This document shows, in pieces, positions 16,436-24,365 of a stretch of DNA of 64,000 bases. The translations under genes and the position numbers were made by a program. The DNA is from Ruegeria atlantica (GTDB taxonomy: Bacteria > Pseudomonadota > Alphaproteobacteria > Rhodobacterales > Rhodobacteraceae). Each line of letters starts with the position of its first letter. The first letter of the stretch is position 1. The DNA lies in the NCBI RefSeq assembly GCF_001458195.1, contig NZ_CYPU01000011.1, positions 62,001 to 126,000 on the forward strand, in the 5' to 3' direction. A model generated the notes under the pieces. That model worked only from the letters and a program-made list of their open reading frames with translations, was not told where the DNA came from and made no database searches.

Positions 16436-17413
16436 ATGGCTTTCGACAAAAAAAAGCTGAAAGCGGCAATGAAGAAGAAGGGTGTTTCGCAAGCAAGACT
16501 TGCGGAACTACTGGGTAAAGGGGAGCGAACCGTAGCTCGCTGGCTTTCGTCCAAGTCACGCCTGAAGCAAGACCAAATAGAGAGTATTTGCGAGGTTCTG
16601 GCTATAGCGCCCGAAGAGATCGACGAAGATTGGAAAGGTGAGGTGGAAAGCTCGCGGAAGGTGGCAGTCGGTGCAAGGATTACCACGTCTTCGAGCAATG
16701 GGTACTACTTGCTCAAACAGCGTTACGGGGTAACGCAAACACAACTAATAGAGTTGGCGCCACTCATGTTTGCCATTTTGGCAAAGCTTGCTTTGCAGAG
16801 ACCCGAGCAAAGGTTGGTCGAGTTGCACCACGCTTATGAACAAGCCGATAAGCCTTTCAGCCCGATGATTGACAATTACGAGCAGGAACGTTTGGCCGCC
16901 GAAATAAAAGTGGCCGCGACACAGGATATTTTTGAACCCGTTCCCGATCCGATGATTGATATCAGTGATCTCGATCAGTCAGACATGCCCAATCTACTCT
17001 GTTTGCTGTTGAGACACCTTGCTGAAGGAACTGGAATAGACCTGCCACGAGAGTGGGGTGTTGGATCGCGATGCCCCAACAGCCAGGGTATAGATTTCGA
17101 TCGAATGGCGATCAGCGAGCTTACGATGGGCGACGACGCGTTGAATGCGTCGATCATCAATGGCGACGTGAAACTAGATCAAATGGATCAGCATCTAGAA
17201 CTGTCAGAACTGGCAGACGAGCGAATAGTTTGGCTCAGAGAAAAGGCTGAGGCGGCGAATGAACTCCGGCGGCTTGAAAAGGAAAAGCGGCGGAAGGAAC
17301 GTGAAGCTTGGCTGCGGGCCAATCCAAAAGAGGCTAAAAAAGCTGCGAAGGAACGCGCCGAACGCGAAGAGCGGATCAAGTCACTTTTCAAAAAGCTTGG
17401 GATTGAAAGATGA
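16436..17413 (+). CDS. XRE-family HTH protein with long C-terminal region
   Basis: A cro/CI-type helix-turn-helix occupies about residues 4-62 (KLKAAMKKKGVSQARLAELL, then GERTVARWLSS and IESICEVLAIAPEEI). The remaining 260 residues have an unrecognised helical domain and a strongly charged Lys/Glu/Arg-rich tail (KEKRRKEREAW, AKKAAKERAEREERIKSLFKK). ATG 16436 is preferred, with AAGGTG about 6 bases upstream; an ATG at 16421 is also possible. Its stop overlaps the next gene (ATGA). It probably controls itself and the following small genes, perhaps also Zorya expression; the latter is inference from position. Confidence 0.8.
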   Translation: MAFDKKKLKAAMKKKGVSQARLAELLGKGERTVARWLSSKSRLKQDQIESICEVLAIAPEEIDEDWKGEVESSRKVAVGARITTSSSNGYYLLKQRYGVTQTQLIELAPLMFAILAKLALQRPEQRLVELHHAYEQADKPFSPMIDNYEQERLAAEIKVAATQDIFEPVPDPMIDISDLDQSDMPNLLCLLLRHLAEGTGIDLPREWGVGSRCPNSQGIDFDRMAISELTMGDDALNASIINGDVKLDQMDQHLELSELADERIVWLREKAEAANELRRLEKEKRRKEREAWLRANPKEAKKAAKERAEREERIKSLFKKLGIER

Positions 17414-17751
17414 GGGGCGTAGCACACGGTCTTTCATCTCTGGGGATGACGAAGCACGCACTAGAGCGCGCCGCTCAAAGGGGTGTTTCTCAGCAAGATC
17501 TCAAATTGTTGATCACTTATGCAAAGTACAATGATGCGGGAGCGGGCTGCAGCCGGTTGTACCTCAATGATCAAGCTGTCCAAGAGTTGATCGCAGACGG
17601 GTTGCCATTGGAGGTCGTTGAAAGCGCTCAAAAGTCCGAAGCCATCGTCACATCAGATGGTCGCGTGGTTACTTGTTACCGGCGGACTCGAGGCGATCGG
17701 AGACGTCGGGTGTTTCCCGACCGGCGCCTGGTCCGCCTTCGGCGGCGATAG
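17410..17751 (+). CDS. DUF4258-like small protein
   Basis: The 113-residue product shows MTKHALERAAQRGVSQQDLKLLI near its start and AIVTSDGRVVTCYRRTR toward the end, the pattern of DUF4258/RelE-like small basic domains that often act as toxins or toxin-like partners. The last 20 residues are extremely Arg-rich and may be a neutral extension. The ATGA overlap with the upstream XRE-type gene resembles an antitoxin-toxin order, with the HTH protein as the possible antitoxin. Function is inferred from this arrangement only. Confidence 0.6.
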   Translation: MRGVAHGLSSLGMTKHALERAAQRGVSQQDLKLLITYAKYNDAGAGCSRLYLNDQAVQELIADGLPLEVVESAQKSEAIVTSDGRVVTCYRRTRGDRRRRVFPDRRLVRLRRR

Positions 17752-17840
17752 CAAAAAAAGCAACAAAACTCAAAAGAACATGAGACCTACTCCTGTCGGG
17801 AAACGGAGTCGAGTTTCTATTTCTGGATGGAGAAAAGGGC

Positions 17841-18275
17841 ATGGTTACGAGCGTAAACAAAGTAATACTCATAGGGCGAATGGGGACTAACCCAGAAATC
17901 AGACGCTTCGATAAAAGTGATCGTATTTGCTACTTTTCTCTTGCCACGAACGAGGGTTGGAAGGATCGCAAAACCGGCGAATGGGTGGAAATCACGCAGT
18001 GGCACAAAATCGTCGTACGTGTCGACCAGATCATTTCCTTTTGTGAGGTCAGTATCTGCAAAGGCGATCTCGTTTTTGTCGAAGGTTCGCTTGAAACCAG
18101 AAACTGGAGCGACGACGACAGTCAAAACCGGTATGCGACTGAAGTCGTCCTTCGCCCGTTCAAAGGCCAATTGAGGCTCCTGAAAAAATCCGAACAGGGT
18201 CGGCTCCAGGCTGCGCCTAAGTCAGACGGCGTGAGCTTGCGAGAAACTGTCGATATCACAGACCCTCCATTTTGA
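17841..18275 (+). CDS. ssb: Single-stranded DNA-binding protein
   Basis: The protein (144 residues) begins MVTSVNKVILIGRMGTNPE and has YFSLATNEGWKDRKTGEWVE with ITQWHKIVV, GDLVFVEGSLETRNW and the conserved beta strands of the SSB OB fold (residues 4-110). It ends in DITDPPF, a shortened version of the acidic DDDIPF tip that recruits DNA-processing enzymes. A GGAG and an AAGGG lie just upstream of ATG 17841. It is shorter than chromosomal SSBs, typical of element-borne copies. Its place between the HTH/DUF4258 pair and two unknown genes suggests a role in DNA metabolism of the element or its defence cargo. Confidence 0.85.
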   Translation: MVTSVNKVILIGRMGTNPEIRRFDKSDRICYFSLATNEGWKDRKTGEWVEITQWHKIVVRVDQIISFCEVSICKGDLVFVEGSLETRNWSDDDSQNRYATEVVLRPFKGQLRLLKKSEQGRLQAAPKSDGVSLRETVDITDPPF

Positions 18276-18303
18276 AAGCTGCAACGACGGGGAGTAATGC
18301 AAC

Positions 18304-18579
18304 ATGCAGATCGAACACACTTCAACCGATTTCTATGGCAAGTTTGAGTGCGGTGAGAACAGTAAGGACTATATCGATACGAGAACCGAAGACGGCGACT
18401 GGGCGCAAGACCCTAGTCTATATTTGGGCTATGTATCAAGTTCGCCGGTATGCACTGAAGAAGTCTTGAAGGCATTGGCAGAACAGGATCAGGCTGCGCG
18501 CAAGGTACGCAAGACCTTCAAGAGGACGGTTCCCCGGACGACATTCGCGGACAATCACTACGATGACCATCATTGGTGA
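18304..18579 (+). CDS. Hypothetical protein following ssb
   Basis: A 91-residue frame starts at ATG 18304 with GGGGAG about 9 bases upstream and only 28 bases after ssb. The product is acidic in its first half (ECGENSKDYIDTRTEDGDW) and ends FADNHYDDHHW, a His/Asp-rich tail that could bind metal. No family recognised. Same strand and short spacing suggest the ssb transcript continues into it. Confidence 0.55.
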   Translation: MQIEHTSTDFYGKFECGENSKDYIDTRTEDGDWAQDPSLYLGYVSSSPVCTEEVLKALAEQDQAARKVRKTFKRTVPRTTFADNHYDDHHW

Positions 18580-18631
18580 GCTTGTTAGGTTTGATACACT
18601 TGAAACTGCAAAAGACTAAAGGCAACTTCGC

Positions 18632-19120
18632 ATGAAGGTACTCAAGCGAATTCCAGACATGGATGACAATGCGCTTTCCAGACTGTTCTTCAACGCGCAG
18701 GTCCAGCTTCAAGACGACAAGCTGCATGAGGCTGCCGCATCAGTTCTCGAAGCAATCGAGCGTGAATGGCAGAAGCGGTTGGCTGCTTACGAAGCAGGTA
18801 ATCACAAAGCAGCAACACCAACAGAGGGTGTTTTGAGCAAGGTAGGCTACAAAGTTGGTGCTGACGGCCTCAAGGAGCCGGTGAGGAGGCGTATATTGGA
18901 TTATGTGTTGACTGGAACGTTGCCGCCTGTCGGATCTCCTGCTCACATGGCGGAATGGGGTGAGCCAAAGTCCAGGCAGCGATTTCGAAAGTTACATCGT
19001 GTCATCAGGGTGCTCGCGTCGAGCGGCAACACACTCGGTACGATGGATAAAGCAGTGGCTGAATGGGAAGACGACTTGAATTATTTGGATCGAGAATGGA
19101 AATCAAAATGCATCTCATAG
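18632..19120 (+). CDS. Hypothetical helical protein
   Basis: The 162-residue product is helical and charged (LSRLFFNAQVQLQDDKLHEAA, then AVAEWEDDLNYLDREWKSK). It contains GVLSKVGYKVGADGLKEPVRRRILDYVLTG, which is reminiscent of the short DNA- or nucleotide-binding modules of unknown proteins in element cargo, but no family could be named. AGGC lies about 10 bases upstream of ATG 18632. It closes the XRE-DUF4258-ssb cluster; the next gene is on the opposite strand. Confidence 0.55.
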   Translation: MKVLKRIPDMDDNALSRLFFNAQVQLQDDKLHEAAASVLEAIEREWQKRLAAYEAGNHKAATPTEGVLSKVGYKVGADGLKEPVRRRILDYVLTGTLPPVGSPAHMAEWGEPKSRQRFRKLHRVIRVLASSGNTLGTMDKAVAEWEDDLNYLDREWKSKCIS

Positions 19121-19227
19121 CAGCTCAACTTGTCTGACATATAGAGGTTCGGAGCAATTCAAACTCCCTGATCAGTGACTTTGCCGCCGACCATCGATGG
19201 TTGGCATTACGGATTTCTAAAATCACG

Positions 19228-19929
19228 CTAAGGCATTGGAACTTTCGAAAGGCAGTCGAGCAAACGGCCACCATCGCGCTCGTCCTTCCACGCCGACATG
19301 AGATCCCTCCGGATTTCGAGCATGACCGCGTCCTGCGCTCCCACATCGATCACACCCGAATACGGAGTGTTCAGGCCGACTTCGTAACCGAACGCTTCGA
19401 AATGAATTTTCAAAGAGGCTAGCCAGGCTTCTGAGGTGACACCGTCCGAAAACCCCAAGTCTATTTCAGGTCTAGGAGCGTCGCGATCCGCCTCTACCGC
19501 CCATGCTGACAATGGGTAGCTGTGAAAGTCGATGAGGTAACCCGACTTCGCTGCTGTTCTGAGCGCGTCCCAATGGGGGTCGTAAAATTGCTTCTTTAGG
19601 TCCAATCGGGTTTCGGGGCTCAGATCTTTGCGCATCCTTTGACCGTCGTGGGTGTGGGTATAGATCATGCCGCGACCGACACTTGCCATGACTTCCAGCG
19701 CGTCGTCGGCATATCTCTCCACGTCCAAAACGATGCGCGAGACTTTCGCTTCGATGATCGTGGCAGCAGGGAATGCAGCAGCAGCTAATTCGTCTGTCCA
19801 TAAATCAGCAGACTCCGCCGCCTCTGCAAAGAGTTGCTCATCCCTCAACAAGTATTGCGACTTCACCTCAGTAGGTATGGCCAGCGATGCATGCGGAACG
19901 TGAATTATGAGATTAGGGGACTGTTGCAT
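19228..19929 (-). CDS. N-formylglutamate amidohydrolase family protein
   Basis: The 233-residue protein shows family motifs: IIHVPHAS near the start, VSRIVLDVERYADD, MIYTHTHDG and GYLIDFHSYP, and an NTPYSGV motif. The family hydrolyses N-formylglutamate in histidine breakdown or related N-acyl amino acids, using a zinc ion bound by His/Asp/Glu residues such as those in HVPH and DFHS. No hut genes are nearby, so its physiological substrate is open. It lies between the Zorya-associated cluster and an RHH-type gene on the same strand, 23 bases downstream of the latter, so the two may be co-transcribed. Confidence 0.85.
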   Translation of the reverse strand: MQQSPNLIIHVPHASLAIPTEVKSQYLLRDEQLFAEAAESADLWTDELAAAAFPAATIIEAKVSRIVLDVERYADDALEVMASVGRGMIYTHTHDGQRMRKDLSPETRLDLKKQFYDPHWDALRTAAKSGYLIDFHSYPLSAWAVEADRDAPRPEIDLGFSDGVTSEAWLASLKIHFEAFGYEVGLNTPYSGVIDVGAQDAVMLEIRRDLMSAWKDERDGGRLLDCLSKVPMP

Positions 19930-19952
19930 CGGTTCGAAATCCCTTGGAGCTC

Positions 19953-20231
19953 TTATTTGGACTGTGAAGGCTGCTCTAGCCGAGCAATGATCTCTTCAAG
20001 ACGTTTCACGCGCTCTGAAAGAGTGGGACGGGTATGTGCCATTGGCGCGTCGTCATCTATACCTTTGGCGACAGGGGGTGGTGGCGACCAGTACCCCGTT
20101 TCCTTGAGATATGATTCGACAGCTCCTGCGATTACACCGTTTCTGGTCTCGTCCGGGTTTTCAGAAAGATAGTGTTCGAGCGCTTGTAGTCGGCGTGCTC
20201 CAAGCCGGATCGATATGGGTTTGTCTTCCAT
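19953..20231 (-). CDS. Ribbon-helix-helix-like small regulator
   Basis: The 92-residue protein starts MEDKPISIRLGARRLQALEHY, a beta strand followed by a helix as in ribbon-helix-helix (CopG/Arc-like) DNA-binding proteins, then NGVIAGAVESYLKETGYW as the second helix. The C-terminal half is a helix (SERVKRLEEIIARLEQ). A cluster of palindromic GTATTAC/GTAATAC sequences starts 19 bases upstream of the ATG, which fits autoregulation. It precedes the formylglutamate amidohydrolase gene. Confidence 0.7.
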   Translation of the reverse strand: MEDKPISIRLGARRLQALEHYLSENPDETRNGVIAGAVESYLKETGYWSPPPPVAKGIDDDAPMAHTRPTLSERVKRLEEIIARLEQPSQSK

Positions 20232-20249
20232 TTCAAGGCCTTACTCAGT

Positions 20250-20309
20250 GTAATACAAATTTCTTGTACACGTATTACATTTTCTCTTGCAATACGTATT
20301 ACGTAATAC
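20250..20309. promoter_or_regulatory. Palindromic operator candidates GTATTAC/GTAATAC
   Basis: The motif occurs at 20250-20256 (GTAATAC), 20272-20278 (GTATTAC) and 20296-20309, where both halves join as the perfect 14-base palindrome GTATTACGTAATAC; AATACGTATT (20291-20300) is a further overlapping palindrome. The sites lie in the promoter region of the leftward RHH-like gene, and the spacing (about 22-24 bases between copies) suits cooperative binding of small dimeric repressors. Confidence 0.6.
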
Positions 20310-20680
20310 TATCTTTATGTCATCCGGGCAATGGTGCTGCTGCATCTGGCGGTGCATTGGATGCAACGGCCTGGTGATCCAAAGAAACAGCATTGCGGGG
20401 CCACTCGTGATCCAATTGCCTGAGAGCAATAGGGATTGGACGAGTTGCGACTGCAATTGACGAATTGGAGCCCGGACGCGGGTTCTTAGGCCGTGCGCCG
20501 AACAACCGTTTGCATGGGACGGTAAGGCGGCTGCAGAGCCATGGTGGCTCGTTGGGGGTCGTGTAAGGCGGCTTCCGAGTGTCGGGGTAACTCTAACCCG
20601 GCTGCAGGTTCCCTCGCTGGCACGAGGGTTGTGGGTGATCCTTAGTCCCACCGGTCGCCATAATTTGGCAGGACAAAGAA
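20310..20680. other. Leader region rich in hairpins (possible structured RNA)
   Basis: No gene is convincing in these 371 bases. Several compact inverted repeats occur: ATTGC/GCAAT, GAGCC ATGGT GGCTC, CCCTCG CTGGC ACGAGGG. The 11-base GTAAGGCGGCT appears twice (20522-20532 and 20563-20573). A GGGTAACTC motif occurs near 20585 and again at about 21070 after the small basic gene. This may be a structured leader or small RNA; no known class was recognised. Confidence 0.35.
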
Positions 20681-20959
20681 ATGAAACTTGAAAGCCTTGT
20701 GCAATTCACCAAACGACGTAGCCGCGTCGCCAAACATAACCGGTCAATGATGTCGAAGGCGTATTTGACCAAACGTAAGAAACGGCTGGCAAGGACCCGA
20801 GCGCGCAACTCAAGATGCCAACTAAATGCCTTGTGCACTGGTCGACTGGGATATCGTCCGTTGCGGCAACGCAAGTTGGAGCGTGAATCGGACAACAGTC
20901 TTTTGAAGCTGCTCATGCAGGTCGCGAAAGAAGAAACAAGGAACAAGCCGAGGGGCTGA
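20681..20959 (+). CDS. Small very basic protein
   Basis: A 92-residue frame starts at ATG 20681 with AGGA about 8 bases upstream. The product is highly positive (KRRSRVAKHNR, TKRKKRLARTRARNSR) and has no hydrophobic core motif, in the manner of nucleic-acid-binding small proteins of phages or elements. It is flanked on both sides by hairpin-rich sequence sharing a GGGTAACTC motif. Function unknown; the frame could be fortuitous, but the ribosome site and steady codon pattern favour a real gene. Confidence 0.45.
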   Translation: MKLESLVQFTKRRSRVAKHNRSMMSKAYLTKRKKRLARTRARNSRCQLNALCTGRLGYRPLRQRKLERESDNSLLKLLMQVAKEETRNKPRG

Positions 20960-21184
20960 TCCCCTCTCGGTTGCGGTGCATCGAACGGCGGCATGCCAGT
21001 GCCGTAAGATGGCTGTGGGTCGTCGTGACCCTGTCTACGTGGTTAATCACCATGGCGACAAGCCCATGGGTAACTCCATGGTGCAGGCTCCGGGTACGCG
21101 AGGCAAGGACCAGCGCCCGGTTGAGGGTAACCATTCCCTCCCGCATTCAATTTAATGAAATCGAAGTTTTCAAGGAGTGAGTAC

Positions 21185-21415
21185 ATGTCGAGCAATACCC
21201 CAATCGGACTTGCAACGATTATCATCATGGGAGACGGAAAAAGAGACGAAGCCGTAGAGGCAATCATTCAAGCCTTTCCCAAACTTTCGGAGGAAGAAGC
21301 CCATGACGCAGTTTCCGCCGCCCAAAGAGGTTTTCTAGGTCAGTTGAAAATAACCGAAATCTCCGGTGACACCGTTTTTCAAGGTGCCCAATCCGGAGAC
21401 TGCCCTTTTGATTGA
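21185..21415 (+). CDS. Hypothetical small protein
   Basis: The 76-residue protein starts at ATG 21185, chosen because GGAG (21174-21177) lies 7 bases upstream; an ATG at 21155 lacks this. The sequence contains IGLATIIIMGDGKRDEAVEA and FPKLSEEEAHDAVSAAQRGFLG, a mixed strand/helix fold, and ends QSGDCPFD, an acidic hydrophobic tip reminiscent of SSB-type tails. No family recognised. Confidence 0.55.
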   Translation: MSSNTPIGLATIIIMGDGKRDEAVEAIIQAFPKLSEEEAHDAVSAAQRGFLGQLKITEISGDTVFQGAQSGDCPFD

Positions 21416-21672
21416 ACCGGTGCATTAGACTTGTCAGTAGGAACTTCGATCTCATGTTCTCGCAGAACCTCGAGCGCATGGTATGAAGCCTCATTTGCGA
21501 AACTGGATTTCGTACGAGTCGCGGTCCTCTAGCCTTCGTCCGGTGAGGTAAACGCCTCGATTACTTGTTGATGGTCAGTGGAAACAGGTTCAGCGAACAA
21601 ACCTGAACTATCAGCAAAATACTTGGTCCTGACAATTTTCAGCAATCGATTGGGGAAATCTCAAAAGTCGCA

Positions 21673-22758
21673 ATGCGCGTCGAACACCATTTTGCAAGAG
21701 AGGTTCTTGTTCACGGCCGTAGGCTCATTTTCATCAATCGAAATTTCCACGCCATGGAACTGTTTCGTTCGCGATCGCAGCGTGATCAACCGAAGAAGAT
21801 AAGGAGAATTCCTATCGTCAATGAGACAATTCTTGCTTACGCGTTTCTAGATGCAAGTTATCGCAAATGCGGTGCCGAATTCCGGCTTTGGCACGAGTTT
21901 TATAAGGGTGACGTCAAGCAACACCTCATCACCGCCAAACTCTTTGCTTCGAACCCAGAAATGACCCCTAATGAAACGCATGGAGCCTGGGTGGAACGCC
22001 GGCTTGCCGATGGTTGGAGCCAAGGAGAAGTGGTCGATGCAGAGCAGAAAACGCACACTCAGCTGGTTGCGTTTGAGAAGTTGCCTGCGCTTGCACAAGA
22101 GGCAGAAATAGCTGGCGTAGACGCCATGAGGCTCGCCCTGCCACATGCAGAGAAAAACGTATTGCCGCCAAACCTTGAATTCGAGATGATGAAACGTATC
22201 GCGGTAAGCAATGCCAATTTCTACTTGGAAGCTGGAGAGGCCTTGGGTCTCGATCCAAACGATCAGCCGTCTTGCATGCTTTTGTGGGGCTCTCTGGCAA
22301 ACGCGCGCCATCATCTTCAGTTGCTAGAAGCGGGATCAAGCCTGAATGAACAACACATTGGTGTCTTGGATGAAGGCTTGAAAGAGCTGAACAGAGTTCG
22401 TTCTGAAACGTCTGAATTGCCAATGGCGAAACCCGGTTGCCGCAGGGATCGAGGTCCCTTCGAGTGTAAAGAAGACGATTTGGAGCACGGGTTGATAAGC
22501 AATGCTGCTGCCTACACGGGGAACGTTTTGGAGATCGCTTTCAAGGAGGCAAATGACAAGGGCTATTGTGACAGATGTCTTGCCGCTTCTCAGGTTGGAA
22601 GTTCACTTTCAGTACTCATTTCTGGCGCGCGTAACGAAGGTATGAATGATGCTGAAATCATGACCGTTATCAGTGACTTGATTCTGCACGGCTTCAAACA
22701 AGCCGATGCCGGAGAGCCGGTGCCTCATGACGGGCCCAGGTCCGAGACGCTACAATAA
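21673..22758 (+). CDS. RyR-domain protein
   Basis: Residues about 95-145 match the RyR domain found in ryanodine receptors and in many bacterial proteins: NETHGAWVERRLADGWSQGE followed by DAEQKTHTQLVAFEKLPALAQ. In bacteria such domains often occur in predicted nucleotide-signal or effector systems. The remaining 215 residues are helical with Cys-containing stretches (GPFECKEDDLEHGL, GYCDRCLAASQ) and no recognised enzyme. The true start is uncertain: ATG 21673 gives 361 residues, whereas the best ribosome site (AAGGAG at about 21810) lies before a non-standard codon near PIVNETIL. A metallophosphatase gene follows 126 bases downstream. Confidence 0.75.
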   Translation: MRVEHHFAREVLVHGRRLIFINRNFHAMELFRSRSQRDQPKKIRRIPIVNETILAYAFLDASYRKCGAEFRLWHEFYKGDVKQHLITAKLFASNPEMTPNETHGAWVERRLADGWSQGEVVDAEQKTHTQLVAFEKLPALAQEAEIAGVDAMRLALPHAEKNVLPPNLEFEMMKRIAVSNANFYLEAGEALGLDPNDQPSCMLLWGSLANARHHLQLLEAGSSLNEQHIGVLDEGLKELNRVRSETSELPMAKPGCRRDRGPFECKEDDLEHGLISNAAAYTGNVLEIAFKEANDKGYCDRCLAASQVGSSLSVLISGARNEGMNDAEIMTVISDLILHGFKQADAGEPVPHDGPRSETLQ

Positions 22759-22884
22759 AACCGAGTTCCGAAGAAAAACGAACGCGCCTAGGACAGTCAA
22801 ATCACGGTGTTTCGTCTAAGTTGGAATCACGCGTCGAGCGAATTGATTGAAAAGGCCTATAAGTGGGTCTGATAGAGAAATGAA

Positions 22885-23832
22885 ATGTATCACATAATAC
22901 CAGACATACACGGTCAAGCCGACAAACTAGATGGACTACTCGAACACTTGGGGTGGCGACAAAAACCCAGTGGGTGGATTGGGCCGTCACCTGAGCAACG
23001 TATCATGTTCTTGGGCGACTTCATCGATAGGGGACCGGACAACCGTCGTGTAATCGACACCGTTCGCTCGCTTATCGATGGTGGGAAGGCCCTTGCGATC
23101 ATGGGCAACCACGAGTTCAACGCGATTCACTACCACACGCAGAAGCAGCCCATCGAAGCCACTGAAAACGTTCGCAGTACAAACTATTTGAGGCGCCATA
23201 GTGAGAAAAACGAACGGCAGCATAGGACGTTCTTGAATGAGTTCCCCGTCGGCGCGAGTGAGACGCAAGAAGTCATCAAGTGGATGACAACCTTGCCGTT
23301 GTTTTTGGAGGTCGATGGGTTTCGCGCCGTTCATGCCTGCTGGGCGCATGACTGTATCGACATCGTTAGAAAGAGGTTACCCGGGGCCAAAATCGGACTC
23401 GAAATGCTCCAGCAGGACAAGTGGAAAAGCGGCGAGCTGTGGGACGCGATGCAAGTGCTCACGTCCGGCGTCGAAGTGGAACTGCCCCAAGGCCATACCT
23501 TTTTAGACAAAGATGGAAACCCGCGACATCATGTTCGGATTGGGTGGTGGCTCAGTGGAGCGAATACTTGGAGAGAAATCGCCCAAAGTGTTCCAAACCC
23601 ATCCCAGCTTCCCAAAGGCGCGCTTTCGGACAGTGTTCAATCCTACCAATACAAAGATGAAACACCCGTGTTCTTTGGACACTATTGGCTTACAGGAAAC
23701 CCAGTCAAAGAAGCTGAACATGCCATTTGTCTGGACTATTCGGCGGGAACGGATGGCCCGCTGATTGCATACGAATTTCACAGTGGAGACAATAGTGTCG
23801 AACTCGAAAGGATCGTCACTGTTCCAGCATGA
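22885..23832 (+). CDS. Calcineurin-like metallophosphoesterase
   Basis: The 315-residue protein carries the metallophosphatase motifs in order: DIHG (Asp7, His9), FLGDFIDRGP (near 47), MGNHEFNA (near 72) and FFGHYW (near 255). These bind two metal ions and mark the PPP-type phosphatases (Ser/Thr phosphatase or diadenosine tetraphosphatase-like). It probably removes phosphate from a protein or cuts a nucleotide. It sits right after the RyR gene and overlaps or abuts the next gene, which suggests a three-gene unit possibly using a nucleotide signal (inference). Confidence 0.88.
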   Translation: MYHIIPDIHGQADKLDGLLEHLGWRQKPSGWIGPSPEQRIMFLGDFIDRGPDNRRVIDTVRSLIDGGKALAIMGNHEFNAIHYHTQKQPIEATENVRSTNYLRRHSEKNERQHRTFLNEFPVGASETQEVIKWMTTLPLFLEVDGFRAVHACWAHDCIDIVRKRLPGAKIGLEMLQQDKWKSGELWDAMQVLTSGVEVELPQGHTFLDKDGNPRHHVRIGWWLSGANTWREIAQSVPNPSQLPKGALSDSVQSYQYKDETPVFFGHYWLTGNPVKEAEHAICLDYSAGTDGPLIAYEFHSGDNSVELERIVTVPA

Positions 23833-23866
23833 AGAAATCCGATTTACGCTCAAGGGGCATGCACCG

Positions 23867-24298
23867 ATGCGGATACTCGAGAAGAAAGAAGAACCTGAAT
23901 TAGTAGATATTCTCACGGCAACCGTCGATGAAGATGACGCGGAGGGGCCGCGTTGGGAATTGGAAGAACTGGAGCTCAATAGATTGCCCCAGGGAACTTT
24001 TGAAGTCGCTCGAGATGACTACCTTGTCAACCACAGTCCCGGATTGACTTGGGAAATAGAATGGAGCTGGCACGTCGTAGACTTGGCGGATGAAAAGGGA
24101 ACATTCGCACTCTTGCAATTGTACTGGGACGACAATTGGGAAAGGTGGGATTGGAGCCTAGAGGCCGCAGTCACCAATTGCTCTGGAAAGGATGAAGCAA
24201 GAGCTGTTCTCATAGGTTTGGTTGCCAATACCCACCTTTCCTATGGAGTTGAGGAAGCCGAAGCTTACCTAAAGTCGCTATTGCCCGGCCACGATTGA
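23867..24298 (+). CDS. Hypothetical acidic protein after the phosphatase gene
   Basis: The protein (143 residues from ATG 23867, with AAGGGG about 9 bases upstream) is acidic and Trp-rich: PRWELEELELNRL, LTWEIEWSWHVV, YWDDNWERWDWSLEAAVTN. A longer TTG start at 23765 would overlap the phosphatase gene. No catalytic motif or membrane segment is visible. It might be an inhibitor or partner of the upstream enzyme, but this is only suggested by proximity. Confidence 0.55.
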   Translation: MRILEKKEEPELVDILTATVDEDDAEGPRWELEELELNRLPQGTFEVARDDYLVNHSPGLTWEIEWSWHVVDLADEKGTFALLQLYWDDNWERWDWSLEAAVTNCSGKDEARAVLIGLVANTHLSYGVEEAEAYLKSLLPGHD

Positions 24299-24365
24299 CG
24301 TGACCTAGAAAATTCGCCGTTTTCAAGTTCATGGCGAGACTTGCAAACACTTCGATCGACAGACG

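Noticed and set aside
20241-20651. Minus-strand frame of 136 codons through the operator and hairpin region
   Set aside because: It would read through the palindromic operators and hairpins, with Arg/Pro/Ser-rich noise-like sequence.
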